Below are positions 36,940 to 49,650 of a stretch of 64,000 nucleotides of DNA, piece by piece (positions within the stretch are counted from its first letter, which is position 1; each line of letters begins with the position of its first letter). Made by a program: the position numbers and the translations under genes. The stretch spans positions 13,702,001-13,766,000 of the forward strand of contig QCXZ01000137.1 of NCBI GenBank assembly GCA_025024175.1, read 5' to 3'. The notes beneath the pieces are model-generated. The model saw only the letters and a program-made list of their open reading frames with translations. It ran no database searches and was not told the origin of the DNA. This DNA is from Rhyzopertha dominica. Taxonomy: Eukaryota; Arthropoda; Insecta; Coleoptera; Bostrichidae.

Positions 36940-39140
36940 TACCGTAGGTCAAGTAGCGTTTTAAATTGCTACAATTGACCCGCTTGAAAAAGTAAACGTC
37001 ATGTGTCCGAGTTTAGTCGAAAACGTTCCTTATTTTAAAGTTTTCTTACGGTTTATTGCAGGTTTGTCGCTTCAAATGCGGAACAATCCCAGCATTATTG
37101 TGTTTGTAGCCAAAAAGTTCAGCTTAGATTCAGTGCGTATAACTTCAACTATAGTCAATCTAAGAAGCACTTTAAATAGAAACACACAATCGCAATCTTA
37201 ATTAGAGATTTTAAAAGTCAGGAAGTTAGAAGTAATCACATTTATACTTCTCAACTGTTTACTATCAGAACGTAATTAAGAGGAAAATTTTACATATAAT
37301 CTTTAGCGTATCGTAGCACATTACTTTGGGTGGAGAAGATATGAAAATACTAGTGAGCGTTTGATTTCGTAACTAAGCACTAATTATCTATTTTCTAATA
37401 TATACCCACCCCAAAAAAGTTAAAAATAAGGCTTAAATTAACCATCCCTTAAAAATATCTTCTCTGATACTAGACAGGGTGATGAAACGGACCTAACCCT
37501 AGCGCGATACTTAGTGGTACCATTGTTTAAAAAGGGGTGGTTCTTCTCACGAACTTTAGAAAATGATCTTGTTTAATGCTAGTTTAACGTTATGTCAAGT
37601 ACATAGTTGTCAGACAGATGCCGGAACTACATATTTCAAATAAAAAGTAATCATGTTATTAATATAAATCCACCTAAATAGTTCATAAAACTAACTTATC
37701 CTAACTGCTCAGTTAAAAAGTCACCTATACAATTAACGGCAACACGATTAGAAAATTTGTGGAAGCGCTTGCGAAGACCATACTTGATATCGTCTGTAAA
37801 AGTAGCATTTGGCAGTCACGATCCCTGATAACTTGACCTTTTTACCTTGCCAGACCGCATAGAACTCCTAGCTTAAAATGAATGTAGAACCTTTTTAAAT
37901 CATTACAATGTCAAATACAATACTTAAAATTCTAGATTTACACAAGATATAATACATTTGTAGTAGCATCCCTTATTTGAAGATTACAGAAATAGAGGCT
38001 GTTTCTTTTAAAACGGTAATATAGTTTCTGTTCCTTCTGTTAGAGTAATTATCATGGCGATCGCTTGCTATAGTTTTACTATAGGAATACCAGACCACAA
38101 GATAACTATGTGAACAAAAACGAACACGTAATTCTGCAAAAAAAAGAATCTTCAAAAGAAAGAGGAAACTTACTTTTTTAGACGCACTAGGTGAATAACC
38201 CTTTCTAGTGCTCTTTACTAATTTTTGTTTTATAATTATTAAACAGTATATTAGTGATATTATCGATGAAATAATTATGTAACTATGAATACTGCTAATA
38301 TACAGACAAATTTGATATTCCTGGGTAAGTTTTTAATTTTTCTAAAAGGTAATAGTGAAAGATCAACAAACTGCTTTTCAATTACAGATTAAGCTCATGA
38401 ATTAAAATGGTTTCTGATACGATGTAGTACCGTTACCGAACCTATACACGAGACTGGAGATGTGCTTTCAATATTAACTTATAAGTATATTTTTAAGTAT
38501 ATATAAGTTATTTTTATGGTTATAAAACATTGTAGAATGGAGAATACTTACTTGAAATAAAATATTTTTATCCAGTTATAGAAACAAGAGATCCATAGTA
38601 GGGAAGAGAAAATTGTCATTCTCTGACATTACGTCCAAGTTATTGTATATACAGATTTAAAAAAAGGTGAACATTAAATTACGACAGTATTGAATTCGTA
38701 AAATTGATGTCCTTTGTGAGTCTGCCTTTACCTATGTGCAGGCTCATTATGGGACTGTTCCTAAAGATCTGTTGTTTTTATTCTATCATTTATTTAAATC
38801 AAAGATTAAAGTTGTTCTTGGATGGCCGGCCTAATTTATAATAAATTATTCATTACCTTTTTTCTAATTAGCCTTTATAATAACAATGTTTCGTTACATC
38901 GATATTAAGATGTGTAAAGGAATTTTATTTTATTTTATCTTATTTTATCGTAATTTACAAGCTGCAATCTTAATCAACTAAAATTGTTCTGTTGATTATA
39001 TGCTACAAAATGCACTGAGGACTACGGAGTCTAGGATTTAATTTGTTCTTTTTCCTTCTTGTTTCTGGGGGATCTTCAGAGTTGATCTATTTGCTATTTA
39101 CGCTGTGTCAGGCAAATATAAGATCGTCATTAAAAATTAG
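36940..39140. other. AT-rich noncoding stretch with low-complexity tract
   Basis: No gene was recognised. A TTTTATTTTATTTTATCTTA tract occurs at about 38923-38945. Confidence 0.4.
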
Positions 39141-39149
39141 ACAGATTAG

Positions 39150-39720
39150 ATAAGTCGTGGAGCATGCATCGCAGTTTATATATGTGCAGCGCCTTTTTTT
39201 ATCTGAGACGCATAAGCAAGAGCAGCGAACTATCAGAAAACGCTCATATGGACAAATAAATCGTGCATTTTATGCAAAGTCAAGGTTTCCACAACTGATT
39301 GTCGATTTATTTGCTTTTATGTCGAACAGTGCATTTTTATGGCGTTGATTCAACTTATCTAACAGCACGGTAACACAACACTTGAGCCTCATTCACAACT
39401 GCCGTTGCGATCAAAAATTCTTGGGTAATTTAGATACGACACCCTGCATGCGCTATTTTCGGCGAACAAAAAGCAAACATCGTTTCGCATGGCCATTAAC
39501 ATTCTGTTGTGTCACACGTCACATTAATGCTATGTTTAGATGCCTCGTATTTATAGAATCTCTTATCGGAAATGCGATAACCCTCGAAAATTTTCGATAT
39601 GCACTAAAAAATTTTTGTGAAACTTTGACACCCGCAATTTGCACAGTATCGCAATGTTTGATCTACGCAGAGTGACTCACAGGGAACCCATCGCTTTTGG
39701 GGATCAATTTGCACATTAAA
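39150..39720. promoter_or_regulatory. GC-elevated island, possible regulatory element
   Basis: Complex, non-repetitive sequence with POU/homeodomain-like cores such as TTTATGCAAAG (about 39269). The plus frame 39382-39675 is open for 97 codons, but its translation has no family resemblance. An enhancer-like role is inferred only. Confidence 0.25.
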
Positions 39721-39729
39721 ATCGATACA

Positions 39730-41460
39730 AGTTACGCATCTCTTTAAATTGAATGATGAATTTGCAAAATGTTAGTTGTTAATTAATAGCAAAACAAACG
39801 ACAAAGTGTTTTTTTTTCTTTTTAATTCATGAGTACTGAATAGTGCGACGTAGTCCATTATAAATTACTACTGACGACATTCAGAACGGATATTATAATT
39901 TGTTGGCGTTAAATACCATAGTCACGTTCAGTAAACCTGAAATACGTTTTCTTTAACCAAAGCTCTCAATATTTTTAAATTGCAGTTGCATAGTTTTTAA
40001 TATATGAAACACCTGCAGTACTAATAGTTCGAGTTCCATACACAAAAAAAAAACTAATATTCTATCACATTTAGAGCTAGGCCCTTTATAATGTTATTAG
40101 TCTGTATGAAATTCCAGCTCTATTATGAGCATGTTGCTTATATATTATTACTAATGAACAAAAAAATAAATTGGGAAACTTTGCGAATCTCAAGGCTGCT
40201 TCAGTGCCGCTTACAAACAGCGCCCGTAGCCCTTTTCGTTTTAAAGATATCAGCAAAAATGTAATTTTGGCTTTTTTTTAAGAAAGTCCTTTAATTTGAC
40301 CTACAACAACTTTTTGAAGAGTACGTTTCGGGAAACTTTCTTATTTCTTATGAGCACCATATTGGATTTTACCAAAACATAAAAGAGATTTTTTAGCATA
40401 TTTTCTACTTCATTTATGAAGAAAAGATGCTGTTATCCGCACATTTGTCTGATATGTCACACTCATAGCTCGAGAACGGCTCAAAGGATCGGACTCGTTG
40501 ATGGCTGGTTGGATAGGTCTTGGCCTAACGATGGCCAACACGTACTTTTTTACCTAAAATGAAATAAAATAAAATACATCTCGACGATACAAGGAAAATG
40601 CGCTAAAGTGTTAAGTTATAATGAAAGATTATCAAAATATAGTCAAAAATTTGTTTTAATCCATATATTGTGTGGATGGAACTCTACGTGATGTATTTGA
40701 TCTGTGCCATTCAACTTCACTTACAATTAACAAAATATTTTTGTATTAACCGCTTGCTGGCCTTTTCTCTCATAATTCGTAGCAACTGAAATTAATTTAT
40801 ACATCTTAACAGAAGTGTATTAAGATTCATTTTTAACTCAAAGAGTAAATGCAAAGGTTTACTACCAGCATTATTGAGAAAAACTGTGCTGAAAGTACAA
40901 AAACGTACCACATTGTTGCACTTGAAATCTTTGGTTTCTTATTTATGGGATATATTATACCCAGTTTGATAAAGCAACGCATAAAATTCAAAACAGGGGT
41001 TATTTGCAAAAAAAAACAGACTTCGTCAAATGAGTTTTTTTTTAATAAAACCATATTCATTTTTAAGTTTTTTTAACCTTATTATTTAATAAATTTAATT
41101 ATTATGTAATTTGGTACTAAAAACAATCAAAATTGGCACAATTAAATGCTTAATTAAAATGGTACATCCAACGGAGAACGAATCCATATTTTGTTTTATT
41201 TGTGAACTCAATACTTATGCATTTTCGATAACCATTTATGTCCATTTTGATTGTTTTATTATTCTAGTTCACATAATGATTGATTGAACATATGAAGGTG
41301 TCATACCTTTGTTATTGTAATACAGACTATTCTGTACCAATCATCTCAAAATGAATCTCTTTTCTAAATCTTAAGTTACCTATTTCAGCGTATTTTGGAA
41401 TTTTTGCAAACACCCTTTATTTTGAAATTTATGCGTTACTTTATAGACACTGTATAGTTA
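39730..41460. other. AT-rich noncoding stretch
   Basis: No gene was recognised. The block at 40180-40560 has the mixed composition of a worn dispersed repeat but could not be matched to anything else in the window. Confidence 0.35.
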
Positions 41461-41469
41461 CTATATGTA

Positions 41470-41495
41470 CAGTCGCTTGCAGAATTATTGGAACG
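41470..41495 (+). repeat. Possible isolated Tc1-like terminal repeat end
   Basis: TA followed by CAGTCGCTTGCAGAATTATT and then GGAACG resembles Tc1-family terminal repeats. No matching inverted end or transposase was found nearby, so it may be a leftover end of an element. Confidence 0.35.
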
Positions 41496-41679
41496 GTCAC
41501 TAACCCTTAAATCGCTTTCATTAAGATAATTACAGCATTATATTTGACAAAATTGCTCTTAAAAGATTAATTTTTATTGAACCTATCCCAACACTAAGTT
41601 AAAATGCAGATGTTGCTTAAGTATTGTACATAATAGTCATGACATCATTCTTTTTTGTAATTTTATGAATCTGTCAATG

Positions 41680-42068
41680 TTATCTGTATTGTTGAATTGA
41701 ACAAAAATGATGTTTAATGTGCTCTGAAATTGTTATGTTTCGAGAGAGATGCAAAGAAAAAAATAACTCCATATATTCTATTTTACCAACAGGAAAAAAA
41801 ATAAACTCAATTATAATTTGCGATGAACGGTCCACAAATGCCTCATTTTGTTCACCTGACTCCAGCAACAAGTCGTCGGACACAGCCTGCTGCAGATGCT
41901 CATTAACAGAAAAATCCAGGTCATCTGCTTTGCAGCCTCGTGTCGAGCACCTTGCGAAAAGCTCGCTTTAGAAAAGGTCCCGTCGCCGTCGTCTTCACCT
42001 TGTGACTCATTGAGATCCGCAATTATCCTTGTGGGATTAGACAATAAATGAATGATGAACGACACCAT
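41680..42068 (-). other. Unassigned acidic open frames, possible exon or relic
   Basis: Two minus frames look coding. 41811-42068 includes ADLNESQGEDDGDGTFSKAS, and the second frame (41680-41883 and upstream) includes DDLDFSVNEHLQQAVSDDLL and ESGEQNEAFVDRSS. Together they suggest one acidic protein interrupted by a frameshift, or two exons. No family is recognised, and the opposite strand is also open at 41717-41971. Confidence 0.25.
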
Positions 42069-42069
42069 C

Positions 42070-42600
42070 GGCTACATGCGCCGTAGGTTGACCATAATAT
42101 TTATTGCTTCCAGTAAAATTTTTCTCTGGCACGGGGTTGGCGGATTTCAATTAGCTCGTGTCAGCTGCGCTGGGATTTTTGTTGCCTTGCTCTTTGTACT
42201 CGTTAGATTCGTTCCACACAGACGGTTTTTGTGTCGATTCTATTTACTAATAGCCTTGATATTTTGAGAACATTCCTAAAGCATATGCAGTGTATCGGAC
42301 TGTGATTTTTCCGTTGCGCTGTTTACAACTTACGACTGCTACAGACTGTTATCGTTCCGTCCAAGGCCTGAGGGTGGCCTCAGTTTCCTTTGTAACACAA
42401 TGTTTCAGTTCGGAATTATTTACTCTAAAGTTGTCAGCGCGTTGTTTGCCTAGTGCACTGTTATTGCTTTTAATGGCAAATAACGTAAAGAGCACGCAGA
42501 AACTGCAATTACTTCAATTAAATCACTGTGTTTTCCGAGCTGTATTTATATTTAGTATTTACCAGTATCTGAGAAGTCATTTCAGTCAATAATAGTAAAA
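42070..42600. promoter_or_regulatory. GC-elevated island, possible regulatory element
   Basis: Balanced composition with open plus frames (42052-42267, 42290-42592) that have no family resemblance. Enhancer-like by inference only. Confidence 0.2.
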
Positions 42601-42609
42601 CACGAGTTT

Positions 42610-45290
42610 TTATTTAGGTTTTTGTTCGAGCAATTTTCAACATATTAAAAGAGCGTTGTGCACGTTCAAGTCATAATAACGTTCTATAACTTTCAATATA
42701 ATATGTTCTCCACATTTGATTACTCGCTCCATCATTGTCAAGTCTTGCCCCTTCTGAAGTCCTCACTGTTTCTGAGCGAAGTGCTTAACATTTGTCTTCC
42801 AAGAAATACCTGAAATCTTTTTAAAGCGTTTTGTGTGTAATGCTTGTGAATAAGCAAAAAATTTTGCTAAAGATCCATGTATACGAGTAGAAGTTCGTGT
42901 CACAAGATGAAGATTTCACCAAGACTGCATGTTTAAGAGATATTCGTTGTTCAGATGAATGGTTAAATTTCCATTGTCTTTAACTCTGATGTTTCATGTC
43001 TAAATGATTTCACTTGGTTGGCCATAGTTACTCTTATTTGTCTTTCGCAGTGCTGCTAATTATGTTAGTGGCTACAAGGACGGACATCAATATTATTATC
43101 TACTGCGCTTCCTGATTTGCGTGTTCCTACGATTGAAACAATGTTTTTTTGTACCTTGTAATTTTCACAATGCGATGAAGGCAATGTTTGTTACTTTCGT
43201 TTTTGCGCTTTCTTCTTTAAATTATAGTAATTGCGGTCAGCGGTAAATGATCATGTACTTGTGCATACTCAACGATATGGTGATTCAGTTTATATAATAA
43301 TAATAATGCTCACTCTATTCCTTTTATGAATCCCATACAAATGGACTATATAATACTACTTAAAACAAAGACGTATACTTTAATTTTAAAAATGCGACTA
43401 TAGACTGGATGGATAAACGTTGGGAGGGTATTAATAACGGGGATTCAGATTTAGAGTAGTAATCTTTATCATGACGCTTAGGTATTTTAGTCCTCACCGA
43501 TTCTTCGAAAAATAGTGAATCTCCTGATTGTACAACAAGTTGGTAGTCTAGAAAGTTATTTATCCAGGGTTTCTATAAATGATTCATGCATCCAGGGCGC
43601 TTATGGAAATTATCGATTAAATCAATTTGACGCCTTCCAGGAAAGTGACACATACATGTCATCTGTCGATTTTTTAATTATTTGATATATTTTATTACGA
43701 GGAAACGCCTGGGAGTGTGTATTTTTAACATATTCTGTAGTGTTTTGTGGGATAATCAACTTTAGGGTTGCAGAAAGCTCACATTTCGGAGCTGTGGGGT
43801 GACATTGATCTGTAAACCTTCAGTACTATCGTCGCTTGCTATCGCCGTGCATATTGTAGCTTGACCGCAGCAAAGACTTCAGAAATCAACGCCACGTGCA
43901 TTGCATCAATCATTTATAGTTCTTTTTCTTTAGTTAAACTATAGCTAACCCGATTTGTTAAATTCCTAACTTTTTAACCATAACTTAAAATTTTCCACTT
44001 ACTTATACACAAAATGATATCAGAGCTTCTTTAATTTTGGAGATGTATCAATAAGGCTTAATGATAAATAAGATTGCGCTATCGTCATTTCAGATTTTTG
44101 TTTGGAATGTCAAAGGATTGGAAGGGCTTTTTGTGTTTGGAGATATCTGTAATCATTTGTTTAGTCTGAAATAATAGAATAAAATCCGCAGTTTTTTTAC
44201 AACTAAAATACACATTTGTTTACCTAAACAGGTCAAACTGATAATACAGCTAAAACCTACCACTTTTCAGAAATACATGTTTAGAGTTGTTATTTTATGG
44301 TCTCAAATCATGCTCAGCTATGGAGAATTAGCTGCTGCAACCCCTACTTATGCTCTGTTTAAAACTCACGCAATCAAAATTTTTGTTTAATTTTACTAAA
44401 ATACATTGGATTCCTCAAAGTTAGTAGTTAAATTTTGCGACAAAACTAGACAACCCCCCACAAAAATGGCTAGTTTCCTATCCAGGATTATACATAGGAA
44501 TTTGAAATGACGGTCATATAATAACAAGTTTAGTGTGTTCCCAAAATCTGTTGCCCCAGATTCATAGTAAAGACGCTACTTGATTGATTAAACCAGCGTA
44601 CAGTAGTCATTTCTGTCGCTCACGGATACACCATCGGGCTGGCCGTCCACGGCCTTACGATCCATCAGTGAATAGTTTCCCTGGGATGCTTCTGTGTTAG
44701 ATGTTGGCTTACCTCAACTGCATTATTGAAGAATATTGAAGAAGTTCTTCGTATGAGCTGCTGCCTGGAGTTGCTTTTAGATTTAGGACCTCTTTATTTA
44801 CCATTTTCTTCTTATCTTGACGTTTGGAGGTGGCAGTTATGATTCCTGTGTCTTACGGATTGAGTGATGTATGTGTTTATTTCCTTCGCTTGCAGGAGCT
44901 TTAGAAGGAGTGATGGTGTTCTACGGGATATTTCTGTTCATTAGCTTTTTCTGTCGAAGATTCTTTACGGCTGTCCCGATTTTCTATGGCTGGGCTTCCT
45001 TCCATGTCTCCTGGTTTTTGTATAATATTATATGGTTTCTTACTCCTTGAAGTCTGCAGGCGATGTTTATTTATTCCTCAGTATTCTCCACCACTTCAGT
45101 CCTTTCAATTCAAAGGTTGGAGTGTTGTTACTGTTGCTGTTTTTATTCACCGTGTTCACCAGTTTTTTCATCTTTTAGTACTTGAAATACAGCATAAATT
45201 GGTTTACTTATAGCAGTCTTGCACCTTTCCGGCATGATTATTTATTTTGTGTGTGCATGAGAATTATATACGAGTATATGCATTCCATGC
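42610..45290. other. Noncoding stretch, weak hint of a decayed ORF on minus
   Basis: Mostly AT-rich. At 44560-45180 the minus strand shows stop-interrupted segments of protein-like composition (for example KPGDMEGSPAIENRDSRKES), which could be a decayed retrotransposon gag-type ORF. I could not match it to a family, so it is not called as a gene. Confidence 0.25.
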
Positions 45291-45295
45291 ATTCT

Positions 45296-45970
45296 CCTTT
45301 ACCAAAGTACCTACTTCTTCCGTTAATTGAATATTGAATCAACATCAACAATGTATGAAGGCCTGCATATACAGACCTCTGTAAATATTGAGAAACGTCA
45401 CTCCAAAATTTTAAGCTAATTTTCGGAAATTCCTATAAATTATCACATTTACATCATACATAAGTAATTTTAGGTTGCGGAAAGGACCACTTTTCGAAAA
45501 AAAAACGACATCTACATTTGGAACTATTTTACACCGCGTAGTGTTCTTTGTATGTTGCGTGATGCCCATGCCCATGTTCCGAAGCGTAGTTCAAATGTAT
45601 CNAGCGATGCATGAAAGGTTGTTTGATGGGAATTGCTACGCGTNGTAAAGGAGCATGCGACACTACACAAANNACGAAGAACATTCCGCATCGTAAAATA
45701 GGGCTCAGTGCAAACACCCGTTTTTAGAAAAGTAGGCGTTTCCGCAAGAAAAGAAGTGTTGCGAGTTATTAGTTAATGTACTTAGAATAGAGTGGCGAGT
45801 AGAAAATGAGAATTAAAGTATATGATGTTTTCTCAATAATGACACAGACCTCTACTTCTACTCTAAATGGCGTTGTTCATTGGCACCGCTAGATGTTATT
45901 GTCTGTAGGGAGGAATTCACGGAATGTACTCCAAATCTAAAAATCAGACGTGTTCACGTCAAAAAAGGAA
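45296..45970 (+). repeat. Dispersed repeat, copy 1
   Basis: TTTACCAAAGTACCTACTTC at its left end and AACGTACTTC-like, ATTGGCACCGC and GTGTTCACGTCAAAA blocks (45880-45965) recur in the same order at 50477-50640. The second copy lacks about 500 bp of interior. Unresolved bases at 45602, 45644 and 45672-45673 lie within this copy. Confidence 0.55.
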
Positions 45971-46189
45971 TTAAATGAACATTCGTATAATCTCTTATAT
46001 AGTCAAAACGAGAAAAGAACGGTGACAGACAGCTCCGAGGACAGACGAAGTAGGAGATCTAGGCTTTTGACTATGGCGTCATTGGATGAATGGGTGATGA
46101 CGCGTTGTCCTCCATAGTCCCCTACTTTAAGTTAAGTATATTATTCCAAAAGGAAACGAGCTGTAAATCAATTCCACGCCATTTTCCTC

Positions 46190-46520
46190 CTTTTTTTGTT
46201 TGGGAAATGCGATCCGGCCCGGTCAAAATCCGCCGCCGCTTCGTCACCGGGAAGCGTCGACCGCTGATGATGCAAGCGTTTGTAAACGATGCAGGCGCCC
46301 ACAGTGCGCCGCAGGACTAATGCCTTTGGCCATGCCGTACGACGGCTGTTGCCTTGAGGCGGTGACGCAGCCGGCCGGCTTGTCCTCGCCAGACACCAAG
46401 GTCCTGAGGCGACGCAACGCCGTCACCAGATACGACGCGATGCGTCGACCGGAACGCGGAAGCCGGCGGCACCCGCGGTATTTTGCGGAAACGAGGGGTT
46501 TCCGATGAATTCACTGATAA
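46190..46520. other. Strong CpG-rich island of unknown role
   Basis: This 330-bp block is among the most GC-rich in the window, with many CpGs. Three or four frames are open across it on both strands, as expected from base composition, so no reading frame stands out. It could be a promoter, an untranslated exon or part of an exon. A Cys-rich run on plus (CKRCRRPQCAAG) was considered, but it does not extend into a known domain. Confidence 0.35.
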
Positions 46521-46959
46521 CGTTATCTGGTAAAAGTAGCTCGCTCAAATATTGAAACTGCTGAAATTGGCACACCATGATTTTTTTTTATTTGGGTCGA
46601 CAGGAAGTCCAAAGGTGACACGGAGGAGTCAAATTATCATGTTGGGTAAATGAGGGATTAGGTGTTTTTGTATATAAAAGTCGTTTTGATACGAAACTGC
46701 ATTGTTGCATAAATATGCATAATTTAAACATGACAGGTACCTTGTAGTAACGAGTAATTACCAACTTATTTAAAGTGAAGCATTTACGTGTATGTAACAG
46801 TGTTGAGCTGATGGCCTTCTTTTTCATCAATTTTATATCTTGTCAACTTCTAATCTTATCGGCAAAGAAGTTAACCTACTCTCATTTTGTTGCAGTAGAA
46901 TATAGTATTATATAGTAAAATGCCCAACAGAATAAATTAAGTTTGACTACAGAAATCGT

Positions 46960-47210
46960 TGCAAAGCTGCATTTTGCGACCTTAATAGGCACCAACTGGT
47001 AGCATTTTCTGGAAAACTGAGTAACTGTAGACTAATGAAACAATGGAGTGCCGCAGGGCTTCATTAGAGGTCCTCTACTGTTCGAGTATTACCACACCAA
47101 AGACTGGTTTCTGCAGAATGAGTACATAAATAAGAATTGATTAATTCCCGATGAAGGGACTAGATCAGAAATGATAAAACTGCATGTTCATCCTGACGAC
47201 TCATATATTG
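46960..47210 (+). pseudogene. Non-LTR retrotransposon reverse transcriptase relic
   Basis: GVPQGFIRGPLLFEY at 47045-47089 is the conserved GVPQGSILGPLLF block of Jockey/CR1/I-type RTs. In another frame LHVHPDDSYIVE (Asp codons at 47194-47199) stands where the YADD catalytic motif is expected. A frameshift lies between them. It sits immediately upstream of a second, different RT relic. Confidence 0.6.
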
Positions 47211-47479
47211 TGGAAATATGGAAATTGACGATTCAAAAAAAGCGGAAGAGCTATATAATGATAATACAACTACAAACCACTCTCACATATTTGCTTTATT
47301 CTCGATTGTTATTTAGTTTCTTCTTAAAAAGTCTATTTCATTGACAATTTTTGTCCATTAGCAAATAGACAGAAAACAAGAAATCTGAAGTGCAAAAAGA
47401 GAGATATGAAGACAACATAGCGACTCAAACATAGAGACAGTTACTGCAAGCATATTGACAACGCTGCATAAAGCATATG

Positions 47480-48420
47480 GAGCATACGGATCAGGAGAGA
47501 TGATTTGGAGAATGCTAAAAAATAAGAAGGAGGAAGTGAATTAATTCCTGGAATTCACCGCGATTTATAAAGAACACGAGAAGAATATTTTTCAAAACCG
47601 TACAAAGAAAAGGAAAGCAATTTCGTTTAGAAGGCATCGTGAAGAGCAAGCAAAGATGAAGTGACTGTTACAAAAGACGAAGTATAAGAAAGCACTGACA
47701 ATGTAGAAAAATAGGAAAACTTCCCAGAAATGGCGGAATGGTTTGCCTAAATATAATGGCGAGAATTTATAATAACAGTGCTAGAAAACTTCTTTAAGAT
47801 CGTTATAAATTATGGAAAAGTAGCATTGAAATTGAAAACTAACACTACCATTCCAACATTTAAAAAGAATAGATATGGCAGGCCTGAAAAATTATATAAT
47901 AACGTTACTACTATAGTGCAAAAATAATCCTAGATAAACTATAATCATATTATAATAAAGCACCTGCCTTTATGTGTTTTGTTGATTTAAATAATGTTAA
48001 AAAAGCATTTGATCGAGTCAAGTTGAATGACGTTACAAGAAGATAATGTACTGACAAAGTTAATAAGTCGTAAAAGAGGTAATAAGAATACAGCAACAAG
48101 ACATAAAGGTAGTTAACAGATACAATTAAATGTTGTAATGGTATACGACAAGTGGGACCCGTTAGGTCCAGTACTTTTAAACCTAACACTGGACAAAATA
48201 ATTGGAAATGTAAAGTTACCGTCTGGTTATAAAATAGAGGACAAAAATGCAAAGACAGAATGTTATGAAGATGATGCACCTTTAACGGTAGCCGCGGAAG
48301 GTAACCTGCAGGTGAATTTTCATGTCTACTGAAACGAGAATTTGAAACTCCGTAGGAGGCCAAACCATTACGATAAACTGGTGCAGCCTAATTAAAAGAA
48401 CAAGTAGAAGCAAAATAGAA
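47480..48420 (+). pseudogene. Second non-LTR RT relic, RTE/Jockey-like
   Basis: Pieces on the plus strand follow the order of a non-LTR RT. REEYFSKPYKEKE (near 47580) is the linker before the RT, and KLKTNTTIPTFKKNRYGRPE (near 47830-47885) matches the 'w..siIiPi.KKGd...' region. FVDLNNVKKAFDRVKLNDV (47978-48034) is motif A, and the frame 48138-48332 carries DPLGPVLLNLTLDKIIGNVK, SGYKI and CYEDDAPL (48261-48284), where the usual YADD has become YEDD. Stops and frameshifts separate the pieces. The 137-codon minus frame at 47950-48363 is an antisense shadow. Confidence 0.75.
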
Positions 48421-48429
48421 ACGCAACGC

Positions 48430-49010
48430 CATGATTATTTCTGTTGTACCTAGATTGAAGAAAGATTACTGTTGTTGATTTATCTTATTGTATATACCCT
48501 ATAAAAGCTCCTACTATGTCGACTCAAGTCGAAATTACCTTCAGACAGTAACAATCGAATGTATACATTTTAGATCACAATAAATGCTAAGCCTTTTTTT
48601 GTTTCGAATTGTTAGAACTTTGTCGCTATAACGCCTAGAAGTACAATACAATAAATCCATGAAAGACAAAATTTATGTGGAAAAAAGCATCTTCTTGGCA
48701 GGAGTACAGTACTCAATAAAAGTAATAAGCATGTCAATAGTCAATACTAACATACAACGATACTCAAAGTAAAGTAACTTACTTCATAAAACAAAAATAA
48801 TGATACTTGTTAGAACTGAGGAAGACTCAATAAATTAAGTAGGCAGGCACGAAGATGTCCTAATAGTGTTGATGTCTGAAGCTTCCTTTTACATGCATAC
48901 AACCTAGATAAATGATTACTTCAAGAAGTTTCGGAACTGAAAAATGTTTCCATATAATGTATTTACAGAAGTGGTTTAAAAAACAAAACAGTCAATATGC
49001 TGTAAAAATT
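48430..49010. other. AT-rich noncoding stretch
   Basis: It may include the 3' remains of the RT relic, but no motif was seen. Confidence 0.4.
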
Positions 49011-49019
49011 TCTTCTTCT

Positions 49020-49390
49020 CTTTCTCGTCTCAGGACCTCAGCTTGTGCCTCTTGTACGCCCGAAGACATACGATATCGCCGCAAAACCATCGCGACAGAC
49101 AGATTTATATTTACAAGAGTTTTTGCTGTCCCATGCCAGTGTTTGCCAATAGTAGGGCCTTGAGGACAAATTTACATTTAAACGCTGGACGGTTAACTGA
49201 ACGAATTCCGTGCGCTAAGAATGAATCGCAGCGAAAAACGGATCAAATCCTCTTTTTGTTGCGCGGTGCGCTAAGTACGTTATGCAGTTTTCATTCACAA
49301 GCCGGTCTCGTGTTTCTCGCTAGATGTGCACTCATTGGATAACGTCGCCGTTGCATTTTGTTCTTTATCTCGTCTTTCGGCTTATTAGAC
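49020..49390. promoter_or_regulatory. GC-elevated island downstream of Lsm11
   Basis: Complex CpG-containing sequence with no recognisable protein. It lies about 260 bp beyond the Lsm11 stop codon, so it could be regulatory DNA or a promoter of an unseen neighbour. Confidence 0.25.
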
Positions 49391-49585
49391 TTATCTGAGC
49401 AGAAAGTTTACAGAGGCGTTTTCACATATCGAACTTCGTTTGATCGTTTGCAGCGAGTGCTTTGCGGTAGGTCACGTAACAGATTGTGAGTTGATAGCAC
49501 TGGATTAGTTGCGTAATTGCATAATGGTCTGGATGATTGAAGTTTGACATTGGGTTAAATAAAATAGTATTTGTCTTTAGTACAT

Positions 49586-49591
49586 TTTATT
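49586..49591 (-). terminator. Poly(A) signal AATAAA for Lsm11
   Basis: AATAAA on the minus strand lies about 60 nt past the Lsm11 stop codon, a normal position for a short 3' untranslated region. Confidence 0.6.
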
Positions 49592-49650
49592 ACGTATGTC
49601 AACATGCTAAAAACTATCACAGTTCGAAAATAGGATACTCGTAAATGCCG

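Noticed and set aside
46200..46508. Cys-rich plus frame considered as part of a Sprouty-like domain
   Set aside because: Only a few Cys spacings match, the pattern stops early, and several other frames are open because of high GC.
47950..48363. 137-codon minus-strand ORF
   Set aside because: It is antisense to clear reverse transcriptase motifs on the plus strand, so it is a shadow frame.
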